From: Hankyongella sp964404985
GTDB taxonomy: Bacteria > Pseudomonadota > Alphaproteobacteria > Sphingomonadales > Sphingomonadaceae
Direction: 5' to 3'
DNA length: 64,000 bases
Assembly (NCBI GenBank): GCA_964404985.1
Contig: CAYOMD010000007.1
Span: forward strand, 1 to 64,000
The position numbers and the translations under genes are program-made. The notes under the pieces are model-generated. The model was not told the DNA's origin and made no database searches. It was given only the letters and a program-made list of their open reading frames with translations. Each line of letters opens with the position of its first letter. Within the stretch, counting starts at the first letter, position 1. This document shows, piece after piece, positions 27,091-36,208 of the stretch.

Positions 27091-27786
27091 CTACTCGAAG
27101 ACGAATATACTGGTGTGGGTCTGCGCACCCTCAACGCTGCACGGGTCACAGCGGACACTGGCACCCGGGCCGGCGGCACCAAGCGCCGTGAACAACGGCA
27201 TCAGCGAGTCTTCCTGCGGCTGCGGCGTCACCGGGCAGTTGAAGCGCTCGCGATAATCCAGCAAATCATCAACACGGCCGCTTTGCAGCACCTTGTTCAT
27301 CCAGTCGATGAACCCGACCATGTCCTTCGGCTTGTCCTTGTCTCCACAGGTTACGCCGCCGCATCCAAGCACCAGCACATCGCGACTGCGTAATTTATCC
27401 AGGTGCAGGCCGAGACTATAGTGATGCAAGGCGCCGCGCAGGCTGAGCAGCGAGACCTCAACGATAGGCGGCATCTTCTTCTCAAACAGGAATGCCGCCG
27501 GCCAATGGCTGCCAGAACCCAGAGTCTCGACCACCAGCATTGGCGCGATGGTCGCGCCGATTGCGTCGGCAACCAGCGTCGCGGCCCCCTTGCGTATCGG
27601 GGTTTCCGCTCCATCCGTCGTCACGAGGCGCACCTGCGCTGTCGTCGTGCGCCATTGGTTCGAGACCAGGGCAATAGCCTGCGGACGCGGCAGACTGTCA
27701 CCCAACGTCTTTAGCGCGCGTTTCGTCTCCGGGTCGCTTGGCGACTGGTCCGGCGTGCCGTTACAAACGAAGATCGCGGGGATCAC
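27091..27786 (-). CDS. DODA-type extradiol dioxygenase family protein lacking the metal ligands
   Basis: A 231-residue member of the LigB/DODA fold family by overall pattern: LPRPQAIALVSNQW, a PPIVEVSLLSLRGALHHYSLG strand-helix unit, LDKLRSRDVLVLGCGG, and the C-terminal PLFTALGAAG block. In active enzymes histidines sit in HGSP, SAHW, DHGxW and a late HN motif. Here these read CNGTP, SNQW, GSGSHW and VTCG, so the iron/zinc site appears gone, while cysteines are added (LGCGGVTCG, RCDPC). It is probably not a dioxygenase. An intrinsic terminator at 26964-26993 lies downstream. Confidence 0.7.
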   Translation of the reverse strand: MIPAIFVCNGTPDQSPSDPETKRALKTLGDSLPRPQAIALVSNQWRTTTAQVRLVTTDGAETPIRKGAATLVADAIGATIAPMLVVETLGSGSHWPAAFLFEKKMPPIVEVSLLSLRGALHHYSLGLHLDKLRSRDVLVLGCGGVTCGDKDKPKDMVGFIDWMNKVLQSGRVDDLLDYRERFNCPVTPQPQEDSLMPLFTALGAAGPGASVRCDPCSVEGAQTHTSIFVFE

Positions 27787-27891
27787 ATCAATTCTCCTAG
27801 CATGACCCCTTACAAGTCAGCACAAACCGTCAGGTTGCTAGTGAGAGACTCGCGAAAGCAGTGTTTCACATATGGGAAAACGGCAGGTCGC

Positions 27892-28353
27892 TTAGCTGTT
27901 GACAGGTGCGACAACCAGTTGCGCGCCCTCTACGCCGATGACCTTGACCATCCGCCCATTCGGCATGTCCGGCCCGCGCACCAGCCAGGCGGTATCCCCA
28001 ACGCGCGCGCGGCCCGTGCCGGCCTCGATCGGCTCGATCAGCTTCAGTGTCTGGCCGACCAGCTGATCGCCGCGCCGGTTCAACAGCGGTGCCGCAGAGA
28101 CAATCGGGAAGCGCCGGAGCAGCGTGCGCAGAACCACGACATTCAGCACAGCGAAAACGGCAAACAGGATGAACTGAACCTCCACTGCCGGATCGACCGC
28201 CACCGTGATGACACCGGTTATGATGCAGGCAATGCCGACCCAGAGCATGAAAGACCCCGGCGCAAAAATTTCCAGCACCGCAAGGATCAAGCCCGCTGCT
28301 ACCCACCACCAGCCGAAGCCGGTCTCGCCGCTCATCATTTCAGACAGACTCAT
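27892..28353 (-). CDS. NfeD family membrane protein
   Basis: A 153-residue protein with three hydrophobic helices (WWWVAAGLILAVLEIFAPG, LWVGIACIITGVITVAV and FILFAVFAVLNVVVL) followed by a soluble OB-fold (GQTLKLIEPIEAGTGRARVG). This is the short NfeD type that pairs with an SPFH protein in membrane microdomains. It is 34 bases after qmcA and probably in the same operon. Confidence 0.92.
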   Translation of the reverse strand: MSLSEMMSGETGFGWWWVAAGLILAVLEIFAPGSFMLWVGIACIITGVITVAVDPAVEVQFILFAVFAVLNVVVLRTLLRRFPIVSAAPLLNRRGDQLVGQTLKLIEPIEAGTGRARVGDTAWLVRGPDMPNGRMVKVIGVEGAQLVVAPVNS

Positions 28354-28387
28354 GTGCGCCTCGCGTTAGCTTTCGGTGGTCACTTGC

Positions 28388-29320
28388 TTACCGCTCTCCG
28401 GCGGGCTTGTCATCCGGCCGCACCGCAGCCAACAGTTCCGCGATGCCACCGACTGATCCGGCCAGGGACGACAATTCAAGCGGCATGAAAATTGTCTTGC
28501 TGTTGTCCGACCGAGCGAAGGCACTCATGGCCTCAACATATTTCTGTGCGACGAAATAATTGATCGCCTGCGGGTTGCCGGCGGCAATCGCCTCACTGAC
28601 CATGGTGGTGGCGCGGGCCTCGGCCTCGGCTTCCCGCTCGCGTGCCTCAGAGTCGCGGAATGCCGCCTCGCGCCGCCCTTCGGCCTCAAGAATCTGCGCC
28701 TGCTTCTGGCCCTCGGCGCGCAGGATCTCCGCGTGGCGCGCCCCTTCCGCCTCCAAAATGGTTGCGCGCTTCTCCCGCTCCGCCTTCATCTGTCGCGCCA
28801 TGGCATTGGAGATGTCGGCAGGCGGGCGGATGTCCTTCACCTCGACACGGGTGACCTTCAAACCCCAGGGGTGGGTCGCCTGGTCAATGATGGTCAACAA
28901 CCGCGCATTGATTGAATCGCGTTGCGACAGGGTCTCGTCGAGGTCCATCGACCCCATCACCGTGCGCAGGTTGGTGGTGGTCAGGTTGAGGATCGCGAGC
29001 ACCAGGTCAGAGACCTGATAGGCGGCAGAAGCGGCATCGAGCACCTGATAGAACACCACGCCGTCAACGCCGACCATGGCGTTGTCCCGCGTGATAATCT
29101 CCTGGCCCGGAATATCGAGCACCTGCTCCATCATGTTGATTCGTCTGCCGATACGGTCAACGAATGGCACAATGAGGTGGAAGCCGGGTCGCAGGGTCTT
29201 GGTGTAGCGGCCGAAGCGTTCGACAGTATACTCAAAGCCCTGGCGCACGGTCACGATCCCGGCGGCAACGGTAATGAACGCCAGAATCGCCAGGATGATC
29301 GCAACTATGATACCAGTCAT
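28388..29320 (-). CDS. qmcA: SPFH/Band 7 membrane protein (paraslipin, QmcA)
   Basis: A 310-residue stomatin-like protein. One N-terminal helix (GIIVAIILAILAFITVAAGI) is followed by the band-7 domain (GFEYTVERFGRYTKTLRPGF, LDIPGQEIITRDNAMVGVDG, GSMDLDETLSQRDSINARL, WGLKVTRVEVKDIRPP) and a charged coiled-coil (AEREKRATILEAEGARHAEI). It assembles in membrane rings and is thought to support protein quality control. The NfeD partner follows, as is usual. Confidence 0.95.
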   Translation of the reverse strand: MTGIIVAIILAILAFITVAAGIVTVRQGFEYTVERFGRYTKTLRPGFHLIVPFVDRIGRRINMMEQVLDIPGQEIITRDNAMVGVDGVVFYQVLDAASAAYQVSDLVLAILNLTTTNLRTVMGSMDLDETLSQRDSINARLLTIIDQATHPWGLKVTRVEVKDIRPPADISNAMARQMKAEREKRATILEAEGARHAEILRAEGQKQAQILEAEGRREAAFRDSEAREREAEAEARATTMVSEAIAAGNPQAINYFVAQKYVEAMSAFARSDNSKTIFMPLELSSLAGSVGGIAELLAAVRPDDKPAGER

Positions 29321-29399
29321 GTCTTTGCCCCCTTTTATTGGTACAAACTGTGCGCAAACATCGGAGCCTCTGGCAAGCCCACATCAAAGGGGGGTGTTG

Positions 29400-29759
29400 A
29401 TGTCCCCTAATGACCTCAACGCCTATTGTGCTGCGCTGACGGCAACCACCCACGTGGTACAATGGGGTAATGCCGACGTCTGGAAGGTTGGCGGCAAAGT
29501 GTTCGTGATCGCCAGTGCTGGGGATACACACTCCGGCATCACCTTCAAGGTCTCGCCTATGAGCTATGAAGTGCTGCGGCAGATGCCGGGCCTGCGCCCT
29601 GCCCCCTACCTCGCATCGCGCGGCATGCTCTGGATCCAGCACTATGCCCAACCTGGCCTGAGCGATGAGGACCTGCAATTTTACCTCAACGAGTCCTACC
29701 GGCTGGTCGCGAAAGGTCTCTCAAAAAAGCGCAGGCGCGAGCTTGGCCTCGATTTCTAG
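29400..29759 (+). CDS. MmcQ/YjbR family protein
   Basis: A 119-residue protein of the YjbR fold, called a DNA-binding family but without a proven function. Landmarks are WGNADVWKVGGKVFVIAS, GITFKVSPMSYEVL, APYLASRGMLWIQ and LNESYRLVAKGLSKKRR. AAGGGGGG five bases before the ATG sets the start. It is alone, divergent from qmcA. Confidence 0.9.
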   Translation: MSPNDLNAYCAALTATTHVVQWGNADVWKVGGKVFVIASAGDTHSGITFKVSPMSYEVLRQMPGLRPAPYLASRGMLWIQHYAQPGLSDEDLQFYLNESYRLVAKGLSKKRRRELGLDF

Positions 29760-29803
29760 AGCAACGGGCTTTAAATCCGCATCAGCCTGATGGTGCTCTG
29801 GAT

Positions 29804-29820
29804 CCCGGATCAAGTCCGGG
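29804..29820. repeat. CCCGGA/TCCGGG hairpin repeat
   Basis: A perfect CCCGGA-TCAAG-TCCGGG hairpin between the convergent YjbR and LysR genes. The surrounding GGATCCCGG and GGGATGACG match a repeat common between genes in many proteobacteria. No T run, so termination would be weak. Confidence 0.5.
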
Positions 29821-29853
29821 ATGACGATAGAAAACATGCATTTCAGCAGGCTG

Positions 29854-30681
29854 CTAGCGCGTCAGCCAGGCCACCAGCTGACGCACCTTCTTCTGCTGCC
29901 ATTGCGGCTCCGGCGCGGTGAGCCAGTAGCGGCGCGGGTCAGGCTGCGCCGGGCCAAGCGGTTCGGCGAGCAACCCACGTGCCAGCAGATCGGCGACCAG
30001 CGGCAGCGATACCAACGCAACGCCGTGCCCTGCCAGTGCTGCCTCAACGGCAGCCGCACTGAGATCGACATAGAGGCCTGCGTCTGACGGCTCCAGGCTG
30101 ACACCCGCCTGCGCCAGCCACGATGCCCAATGATGATCCGCATCGTGGATCAATGGCGCAGTGACGCCCGGCCTCGCCACGGCTGCCAGCGCATCGTCCA
30201 GCAGCCACAGCGCGGGCTGGCCCTCCTGTGGAGGGTCGCCATGCGTGATCGCCAGATCGATGTTCGCCTGCACAAAATCAACTTGTGCATTGCTGGCAAA
30301 CAGCCGCACGCTCAACCCGGCATTTAGCGCATGATATGCGGCCAGGCGCGGGGCCAGCCAGCGCGCAGCAAAACTTGGCGGCGCAAGGATCGTCACCACG
30401 GAGGACGCCTGCCCCGCCTGCAGCAGCGCCACCGACTGTTCGAAATGGGTGAAGCCTTGTCGGAGCGACGGCAGCGCCGCCTCGGCCTCCGCCGTCAACT
30501 CCAGGCCACGGGTGGTCCGCCGGAACAATACGACACCCAGCAGATCCTCAAGCGCCCGGATGTGCTGGCCGACGGCAGCCGGGGTCACCGCCAGTTCATC
30601 TGCCGCGCGGGTGAACGACAGGTGACGTGCCGCTGCATCGAACACGCGCAAACCATTGAGGGGAAGGTGCGTCCGCTTCAT
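29854..30681 (-). CDS. LysR family transcriptional regulator, GcvA type
   Basis: A 275-residue regulator. The helix-turn-helix LNGLRVFDAAARHLSFTRAA, VTPAAVGQHIRALEDLLGV and LFRRTTRGLELTAEA match the GcvA subgroup, which usually starts LPPLNALR. The periplasmic-binding-like effector domain follows (ASNAQVDFVQANIDLAITHG, then a C-terminal lobe). The target gene is unknown; no divergent partner is next to it. The effector cannot be predicted. Confidence 0.9.
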   Translation of the reverse strand: MKRTHLPLNGLRVFDAAARHLSFTRAADELAVTPAAVGQHIRALEDLLGVVLFRRTTRGLELTAEAEAALPSLRQGFTHFEQSVALLQAGQASSVVTILAPPSFAARWLAPRLAAYHALNAGLSVRLFASNAQVDFVQANIDLAITHGDPPQEGQPALWLLDDALAAVARPGVTAPLIHDADHHWASWLAQAGVSLEPSDAGLYVDLSAAAVEAALAGHGVALVSLPLVADLLARGLLAEPLGPAQPDPRRYWLTAPEPQWQQKKVRQLVAWLTR

Positions 30682-30739
30682 GCGCGAGAGGGTTAGGCGG
30701 GCAGGCGGGCCGACGCAAGCCCGCCGTAACTGAGCTTGA

Positions 30740-32509
30740 TCAGGCGGCGCGGAGATCCTGCAGCTTGGCAGTCAGTTCGCTTGCCATGCTCGTGGACTGC
30801 GCATCCAGCATCGTTGTAGAGGTCACCACCGCACCAGCCTGCTGGTTTGCAGCCTCGGCGAGTGCCTTGATATTCTCGACCTCGTCGCTCAATCCTCCGA
30901 CAGTCTCAACGACGACCCGCGTAGACCGGCTGATCTCAGCGGTGCTCGCTGCCTGTTCACGCACAGCCGCAGAGATTTCCGAGGAAATTTCATTCACCGT
31001 TTCCACCTGCTGCGCCACCGCATCCATGGTGGCGACGCTGCGCTCGGTGTGCGTCTGGATTTCGCCGATCAGCACGCTGATATCCTGCGTGGCCTTGGCA
31101 GTTTGCGTAGCCAGACCTTTGACTTCGCTGGCAACCACGGCAAAGCCGCGCCCGGCATCTCCGGCGCGCGCAGCTTCGATGGTCGCATTGAGCGCCAGCA
31201 AATTGGTCTGCTCTGCAATATCCTGGATCAGTTCGACCACCGCCCCGATACGCTTCGAGGCTTCCGCCAGGCTGGCGATTGTTTTGGTCGACTCAGAGGT
31301 TTGTCTGGCCGCCTTTTCGATCTCGCTGGCGGCAACGCCGATCTTGCGTTCGATTTCCCGAACCGATGCCGACATTTCTTCGGTAGCCGCCGCAATAGCC
31401 TCAATATTTTCGCACGCGATGTCGCTCTTCCCGGATGCAACCGCACAACTGGCAAGCGTGGCTGAAGCACCCTGACGCATCGTCTCGGAGGCCTGACCAA
31501 GATCCTGCAGTGCTTGGGTCACGCGGTCCATTGATGTGGCAACCTGGGTTTCCATGGTGCCGGCAAGAGACATCACGAACATCCTGCGCTGCTCTTCGGA
31601 AGCGACTTGTTCTTCGCCCCTGCGCACAGCCTCCGCACTCTGCTGCGCCAGTTGCTCGGCAATGCGGGTCTTCTCCAGTTCCTGTAATTCCAGGGCCGCT
31701 TGTGTCGCCTCTGCCTCCAGGCGGCGGCGCTCAATAAGAGCACCGCGCAGCGCCTCGAGCGCCCGGGTGATCTCACCGACTTCGTCCGCGCGACCCTGGT
31801 TCGGGATATCTGCGTCAAGGCGGTCATCCGCGAGCGCGCGTGTCGAGTTGGCGATCCCGGTCAGGGGCTGCAGCGTACGCCGCAAATACCACGCCAGTCC
31901 CAACGCTCAGAACAACCCGACACAGAAGGCGACGAGCCAAAGCCTGCTCTGGATGCCTTCAACAATCTGGAGAAACTCAGACTTCTTCAGGCCGACATAA
32001 AGGATACCGATAACTTTTCCATTCGCATCCAGAATAGGATCATAGGCGGTGAAGAACGGGGTACCGAGGATATCTGCTGACCCGCGATACGGCTTGCCCT
32101 GACCGAAAATTGCGTCATATGCTGGGTTTTTGGCCAACGGCGTGCCGACGGCGCGACTGCCATCAGGTTTCTTGACGTTTGTCGACACGCGCATGTCGCC
32201 CTGGAAGATGGTCGCCGTCCCGCCAACCAGCTCCTTCACGCGGTCGACGACTTCGAAATTGTCATTGACCACATAGTTGTCACCGACAGTCATTTTGCCG
32301 TCTTTGATCGAGAAACCGTCCCCTTTTGTTTTGAGGACTTCCCAGGCAACGCGCATGCTGGAGTCCTGCCGCTGTTGTGCAAGTTGCTCGAGCTGATCTC
32401 GCATCATCCCGCTCGAGATGATAACGATTAATATGAGCGCAGCAATGATGGTGAAAAGCGCGCCAGCGACGATTCGTGCTGACAAGGTCTTGTTAAATCG
32501 GGCAAACAT
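30740..32509 (-). pseudogene. Methyl-accepting chemotaxis protein interrupted by one in-frame TGA
   Basis: A 589-residue chemoreceptor frame with a stop after codon 200. The N-terminal part has a membrane helix (about 12-34) and a Cache-type ligand domain (GGTATIFQGDMRVSTN, then FFTAYDPILDANGKVIGILY). Translation would end at TGA (31909-31907) inside the second membrane helix, between VGLF and ALGLAWYLR. The same frame then continues with HAMP, the signalling domain tip IAEQTNLLALNATIEAARAG, and ends QDLRAA. One base change (TGA to TGG, Trp) restores it. Both halves look under selection, so the break is recent or a sequencing error. Confidence 0.9.
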
Positions 32510-32538
32510 TTGGGGGGAGCCTTTCGTTAGCCGCTTCG

Positions 32539-33459
32539 ATGCATAGCAGTTTGCTTGGTGGAGATGTTGATTTGCTTAATATAACGACACCGATACAAAT
32601 ATTGCCTCGCGGGCTACTGGTCTTGGGGTTGCTGGCTCTGGCTGCCCCCGCGCAGGCACAAGTCCTATCGCCCGGCGAAATTGTGGCGCAGTCCTCTGCT
32701 GATGCCTGGACCGATATTCCCGATACAGACCTGCAGACGCTCACGCTGGCAAATGGCCGCACGGTCACGATCCAGTTGGTGCGCGGCTTTGCGCCGGTTC
32801 ACGTCCGCAATATTGAGTTGCTGGTGGCTGCCGGCTGGTTCGACGGCGTCAGCATCAACCGGGTGCAGGAGAATTATGTTGTCCAGTGGGGGGACGGGAG
32901 CGAGAGCAAGCCGTTGCCCACCGGCCTCGGCGTCGCACCCACCTCGGATTACGAGAGACCGCTCGCGGGGCTTGGCTTTCGCCCGCTTGGCACCCCTGAT
33001 GCATACGCGGCGCAGACGGGCCACGCTGGCGGCTGGCCGGTCGCGACCGATGGCACCCGCGCCTGGCTGCCGCACTGTTTTGGCATGGTCGGCGTCGGGC
33101 GGGGCCTGGCACCAGACACCGGCACAGGGGCTGAGCTTTATGTCGTCAACGGCCATGCGCCGCGCCATCTGGACCGCAACATCGCGCTGGCCGGCCGGGT
33201 CATCGACGGCATTGAGGCCCTGACCACTCTGCCGCGGGGAACCGGGCCGCTTGGCTTCTACGAACAGCCCGAGCAGCGGGTTGGCATCAGTACGGTACGC
33301 ACCGGCTCGCCCAGGCGCTGGCAGATGCTCAAGACCGACAGCCAAACCTTTGCAGCCTTCGCGGATGCACGCGCCAACCGGCGGGACAGCTTTTTCATCC
33401 GCCCCGCCGGCGGCGCGGACATCTGCAACGTGCCTGTGCCCGTCCGCACAAAGCCATGA
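32539..33459 (+). CDS. Cyclophilin-type peptidyl-prolyl isomerase, exported
   Basis: A 306-residue protein with an N-terminal signal sequence (LPRGLLVLGLLALAAPAQAQ) and a cyclophilin domain that should catalyse proline cis/trans isomerisation in the periplasm. Visible blocks are LTLANGRTVTIQLVRGFAPV, FDGVSINRVQENYVVQWGDG, HCFGMVGVGRGLAPDTGTGA, and ELYVVNGHAPRHLDRNIALA. The n-region is long from the ATG; a TTG at 32572 with GGTGGAGA upstream is a plausible alternative start. The gene begins 29 bases from the divergent chemoreceptor start. The stop overlaps the next gene. Confidence 0.9.
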   Translation: MHSSLLGGDVDLLNITTPIQILPRGLLVLGLLALAAPAQAQVLSPGEIVAQSSADAWTDIPDTDLQTLTLANGRTVTIQLVRGFAPVHVRNIELLVAAGWFDGVSINRVQENYVVQWGDGSESKPLPTGLGVAPTSDYERPLAGLGFRPLGTPDAYAAQTGHAGGWPVATDGTRAWLPHCFGMVGVGRGLAPDTGTGAELYVVNGHAPRHLDRNIALAGRVIDGIEALTTLPRGTGPLGFYEQPEQRVGISTVRTGSPRRWQMLKTDSQTFAAFADARANRRDSFFIRPAGGADICNVPVPVRTKP

Positions 33460-33899
33460 CCCCGCGCGACGCCAATCTGCTTGGCTTTGCCGGCTTGCTG
33501 CCGTCGCTTGCGGCCCTCCTGGTGCTGTTGTTCGGGCCGGAGGATTGGCGCGCGCTGAGTTTTCACCTGGGGCTGCTCTATGGGGCTCTGATCCTTGTGT
33601 TTGTCTCCGGCACCTGGTGGGGCCTGGCGAGCCAGAGCGATGATGCGCGCCTGCGCACGCAACTGTTGGTGCAGTCTGTGGTGCCGACCTTTGTAGCGCT
33701 TGCCTGCCTGTTCAGCTTCTCCGGCATTTCCGCGCTCATCATCGGGCTGACCTTCCCGCTTGGTCTGCGGGTCGATCACAGACTGGCCCTTGCAGGCCTG
33801 GCGCCTGACTGGTGGCTGCGTCTGCGCCTGCCGCTGGCGCTCGGCATGGGGGCACTCAACGCACTGATCGGCCTCGTCGCCTGGAATGCCGGGTTGTGA
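33456..33899 (+). CDS. DUF3429 membrane protein
   Basis: A 147-residue integral membrane protein of the DUF3429 family with about five helices. Landmarks are LLGFAGLLPSLAALLVLLFG, FHLGLLYGALILVFVSGTWW and SVVPTFVALACLF. Its ATG overlaps the cyclophilin stop (ATGA), so the two are translationally coupled. Function unknown. Confidence 0.88.
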   Translation: MTPRDANLLGFAGLLPSLAALLVLLFGPEDWRALSFHLGLLYGALILVFVSGTWWGLASQSDDARLRTQLLVQSVVPTFVALACLFSFSGISALIIGLTFPLGLRVDHRLALAGLAPDWWLRLRLPLALGMGALNALIGLVAWNAGL

Positions 33900-33990
33900 G
33901 CGATTTCCAAGCAGGTGGAATCACCGGCTGGTTAAGAAGTCGCGGCAAATCAAAGAGGGAGATCGGGGACCTGATTCAATCAGATCGAAA
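33898..33990. repeat. GAGCGATTTCC repeat, copy 1
   Basis: GAGCGATTTCCAA, then GGTTAAGAAGTCGCGGCAAA, then CTGATTCAATCAGATCG. The same order of motifs is present at 35976-36076. It starts inside the DUF3429 stop codon and reaches almost to the yebC stop. Confidence 0.75.
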
Positions 33991-33995
33991 GCTGC

Positions 33996-34739
33996 TCAAC
34001 CCAACTTTTCCAGGATTTCGTCCGGTATTTCAAAGTTTCCGGTGACGGTCTGCACATCATCATGGTCTTCCAGACCGTCGATCAGCTTCATGAGTTGCGG
34101 CGCGTCTGCTTCCGACACCGTGACACTGATATTCGGCTTCCAGGCGAGCTTGGCGCTTTCAGGCTCGCCCAGCTTGGCCTCCAGGGCTTTGGCAACCTCG
34201 TGCAGGGCCTCGATGCTGGTATAGATTTCGTGGACCTCGTCGCCGAGCGCCACATCATCTGCGCCCGCGTCCAGCGCCGCCTCGAATACGGCATCCGGCG
34301 CGCCGGCCTTGGCATTATAGACGATGAGGCCGACCCGGTCGAACTGGTGGGCAACAGAGCCGCTGGTCCCCATGTTGCCGCCGTATTTCGAGAACAGCGA
34401 CCGCACGTCGGATGCTGTGCGGTTGCGGTTGTCGGTCAGCGCATCGACGATGACCGCGACACCACCAGGGCCAAAGCCCTCGTAGCGCATTTCCTCGTAA
34501 TTCTCGGTATCCGGCCCGGTCGCTTTCTTCATCGCCCGCTCGATATTGTCCTTGGGCATCTGGGCGGCGCGGGCGGCAGAGATGGCGGCGCGCAGGCGCG
34601 GGTTGTGCGCGGCGTCCGGCAGCCCGGTCTTGGCGGCGACGGTGATTTCGCGCGCCAGCTTCGTGAACATGCGTGCGCGCTTGGCGTCCTGCGCGCCCTT
34701 GCGGTGCATGATGTTCTTGAACTGGGAATGCCCGGCCAT
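33996..34739 (-). CDS. yebC: YebC/PmpR family protein
   Basis: A 247-residue protein of the YebC family, described as a transcription regulator and lately as a ribosome helper for difficult peptide bonds. It starts MAGHSQFKNIMHRKGAQDAK, with AGGA five bases upstream. Conserved blocks are RMFTKLAREITVAAKTGLPD, PKDNIERAMKKATG, YEGFGPGGVAVIVDALTDNR, RSLFSKYGGNMGTSGSVA and HQFDRVGLI. Intact and of normal length. It follows YbjQ after 93 bases on the same strand. Confidence 0.96.
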   Translation of the reverse strand: MAGHSQFKNIMHRKGAQDAKRARMFTKLAREITVAAKTGLPDAAHNPRLRAAISAARAAQMPKDNIERAMKKATGPDTENYEEMRYEGFGPGGVAVIVDALTDNRNRTASDVRSLFSKYGGNMGTSGSVAHQFDRVGLIVYNAKAGAPDAVFEAALDAGADDVALGDEVHEIYTSIEALHEVAKALEAKLGEPESAKLAWKPNISVTVSEADAPQLMKLIDGLEDHDDVQTVTGNFEIPDEILEKLG

Positions 34740-34832
34740 GGTGTCCTCATGAATAAGTCTGGGGTGCCCGGCCATAGCAAGACACCGCGCGCGCCGTCAA
34801 ACGCCCGCTTGGATCAACGAGGCGATCCAGAA

Positions 34833-35153
34833 CTAGCCGAGACGGACTGCCGTGCCGGTCGCCGTGACCATCAACATGGAGCCGTTCTGGCCCACGGTCT
34901 CATAGTCGAGGTCAACGGCAATGACGGCATCGGCACCGAGTGTGCGAGCCTCATCCGCCATCTCCCGCAGCGCGGTCTCGCGCGCCTCGCGCAGGGTGGA
35001 CTCGTATGAGCCGGAGCGCCCGCCGACAATGTCGCGGATCGAGGCGAACAGGTCCTTGAACAGATTGGCCCCAATGATCACCTCGCCGGTGACAATCCCG
35101 AGGTACTCCTTGACCGTACGGTGCTGCAGGCTGGATGTGGTCGAAATCAACAT
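34833..35153 (-). CDS. YbjQ/UPF0145 family protein
   Basis: A 106-residue protein of the YbjQ family, with the pattern YLGIVTGEVIIGANLFKDLF, SYESTLREARETALREMADE, ARTLGADAVIAVDLDYETVG and a final MVTATGTAVRL. Members form pentamers, and heavy-metal binding has been suggested without proof. AGGAGG before the ATG sets the start. It begins 14 bases after the CoxM-like gene stop, so it is likely in that operon. Confidence 0.93.
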   Translation of the reverse strand: MLISTTSSLQHRTVKEYLGIVTGEVIIGANLFKDLFASIRDIVGGRSGSYESTLREARETALREMADEARTLGADAVIAVDLDYETVGQNGSMLMVTATGTAVRLG

Positions 35154-35167
35154 GGCGTCCTCCTTCT

Positions 35168-35962
35168 TCAGCCGGTGATCCTGGCAACAGCGCGCATGAG
35201 CATGACCTTGCACAGATGTGCACGGTATTCCGCACTGGCATGGATGTCACTGTTCAGGTCGTCTGCCGGCAGCGTGAGCGCAGCCAGCGCGGGAGCACTG
35301 AAATTGGCGGTCAACGCCGCTTCAGCCTCTGACCAGCGGAACACGCCCGGCCCGGCCCCGGTGACGGTCACGCGAACCGTATCCCCCCAGGCGACGAACA
35401 CGCCGACAATCGCATAGCCCGAGGCAATATTGCGGAACTTGGCGTAGGCCGCGCGTGCGCAAGGCTTGAAGCGCACGGCAGTCACCAGTTCGCCCGGCTC
35501 CAGTGCGGTCTCGAACAGGCCCAGAAAAAAGGCGTCCGCCGCGATCACACGACGATCGGTGATGATGTCCGCCGCCAGGGCCAGAAGTGCAGCCGGATAG
35601 TCGGCCGTCGGGTCGTTGTTGGCGATCGACCCGCCGATTGTGCCGCGCTCCCGCACCTGCGGATCGCCGATACCGCCGGCCAGATCAGCCAGGGACGGGA
35701 CCAGTGCCTTCACGTCTGGGCTGGCCGCGACCTGCGCATGGGGTGTCATGGCACCAACCACCAGTTTGTCATCCTCGACCCGGATCCCGCGCAGGCCGGG
35801 GATGCGCACGAGATCAACCACGGTACTCGGGGCACGCAGCCGCTGCTTCATGGTGGGGATCAGCGTCATACCGCCGGCCAGAAAAACGGCCTCCGGGTCG
35901 TCACGGAGCATGGCGACTGCGGCGTCCACAGCTTCCGGGCGTTCGTAGGCGAAGGGTTGCAT
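35168..35962 (-). CDS. FAD-binding subunit of a molybdopterin hydroxylase (CoxM type)
   Basis: A 264-residue medium subunit of the xanthine dehydrogenase/CO dehydrogenase family that passes electrons to FAD. It starts MQPFAYERPEAVDAAVAML, with AGGAGG upstream. The FAD motifs are AGGMTLIPTMKQRL and TIGGSIANNDPTADYPA. The 2Fe-2S subunit lies 246 bases upstream, but the large molybdenum subunit is not in the window. The full enzyme would need CoxL encoded elsewhere. Confidence 0.92.
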   Translation of the reverse strand: MQPFAYERPEAVDAAVAMLRDDPEAVFLAGGMTLIPTMKQRLRAPSTVVDLVRIPGLRGIRVEDDKLVVGAMTPHAQVAASPDVKALVPSLADLAGGIGDPQVRERGTIGGSIANNDPTADYPAALLALAADIITDRRVIAADAFFLGLFETALEPGELVTAVRFKPCARAAYAKFRNIASGYAIVGVFVAWGDTVRVTVTGAGPGVFRWSEAEAALTANFSAPALAALTLPADDLNSDIHASAEYRAHLCKVMLMRAVARITG

Positions 35963-35975
35963 GGGCGCCTCCTGA

Positions 35976-36076
35976 GAGCGATTTCCAATCGAATGGCTCA
36001 TTCGATGGTTAAGAAATCGCGGCAAACAATAGAGAAAGAGCAGCGATCTGATTCTTTAGAGCATGATGACTTTACG
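35976..36076. repeat. GAGCGATTTCC repeat, copy 2, between CoxM and CoxS genes
   Basis: GAGCGATTTCCAAT, GGTTAAGAAATCGCGGCAAA, CTGATTC, then GAGCATGATGACTTTA. Matches 33898-33990 in order and spacing. The rest of the 246-base gap (36077-36208) has no gene. Confidence 0.75.
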
Positions 36077-36208
36077 TCAGTTCAAGACCCATACCGTTCC
36101 TGTCGAGCCTCGTCGAGACACGTCCATTTGATGCTGGCAGACGATGCTTGAGCCGTCCCTTGACCTGGCTCGCAGCGAGCGATTAATCAAAAAATCATCA
36201 CGGATACT

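Noticed and set aside
31907..31909. TGA read as selenocysteine or a programmed read-through
   Set aside because: The codon is in a membrane helix where Trp fits, and no selenocysteine insertion hairpin was seen downstream. A point mutation or error is simpler.
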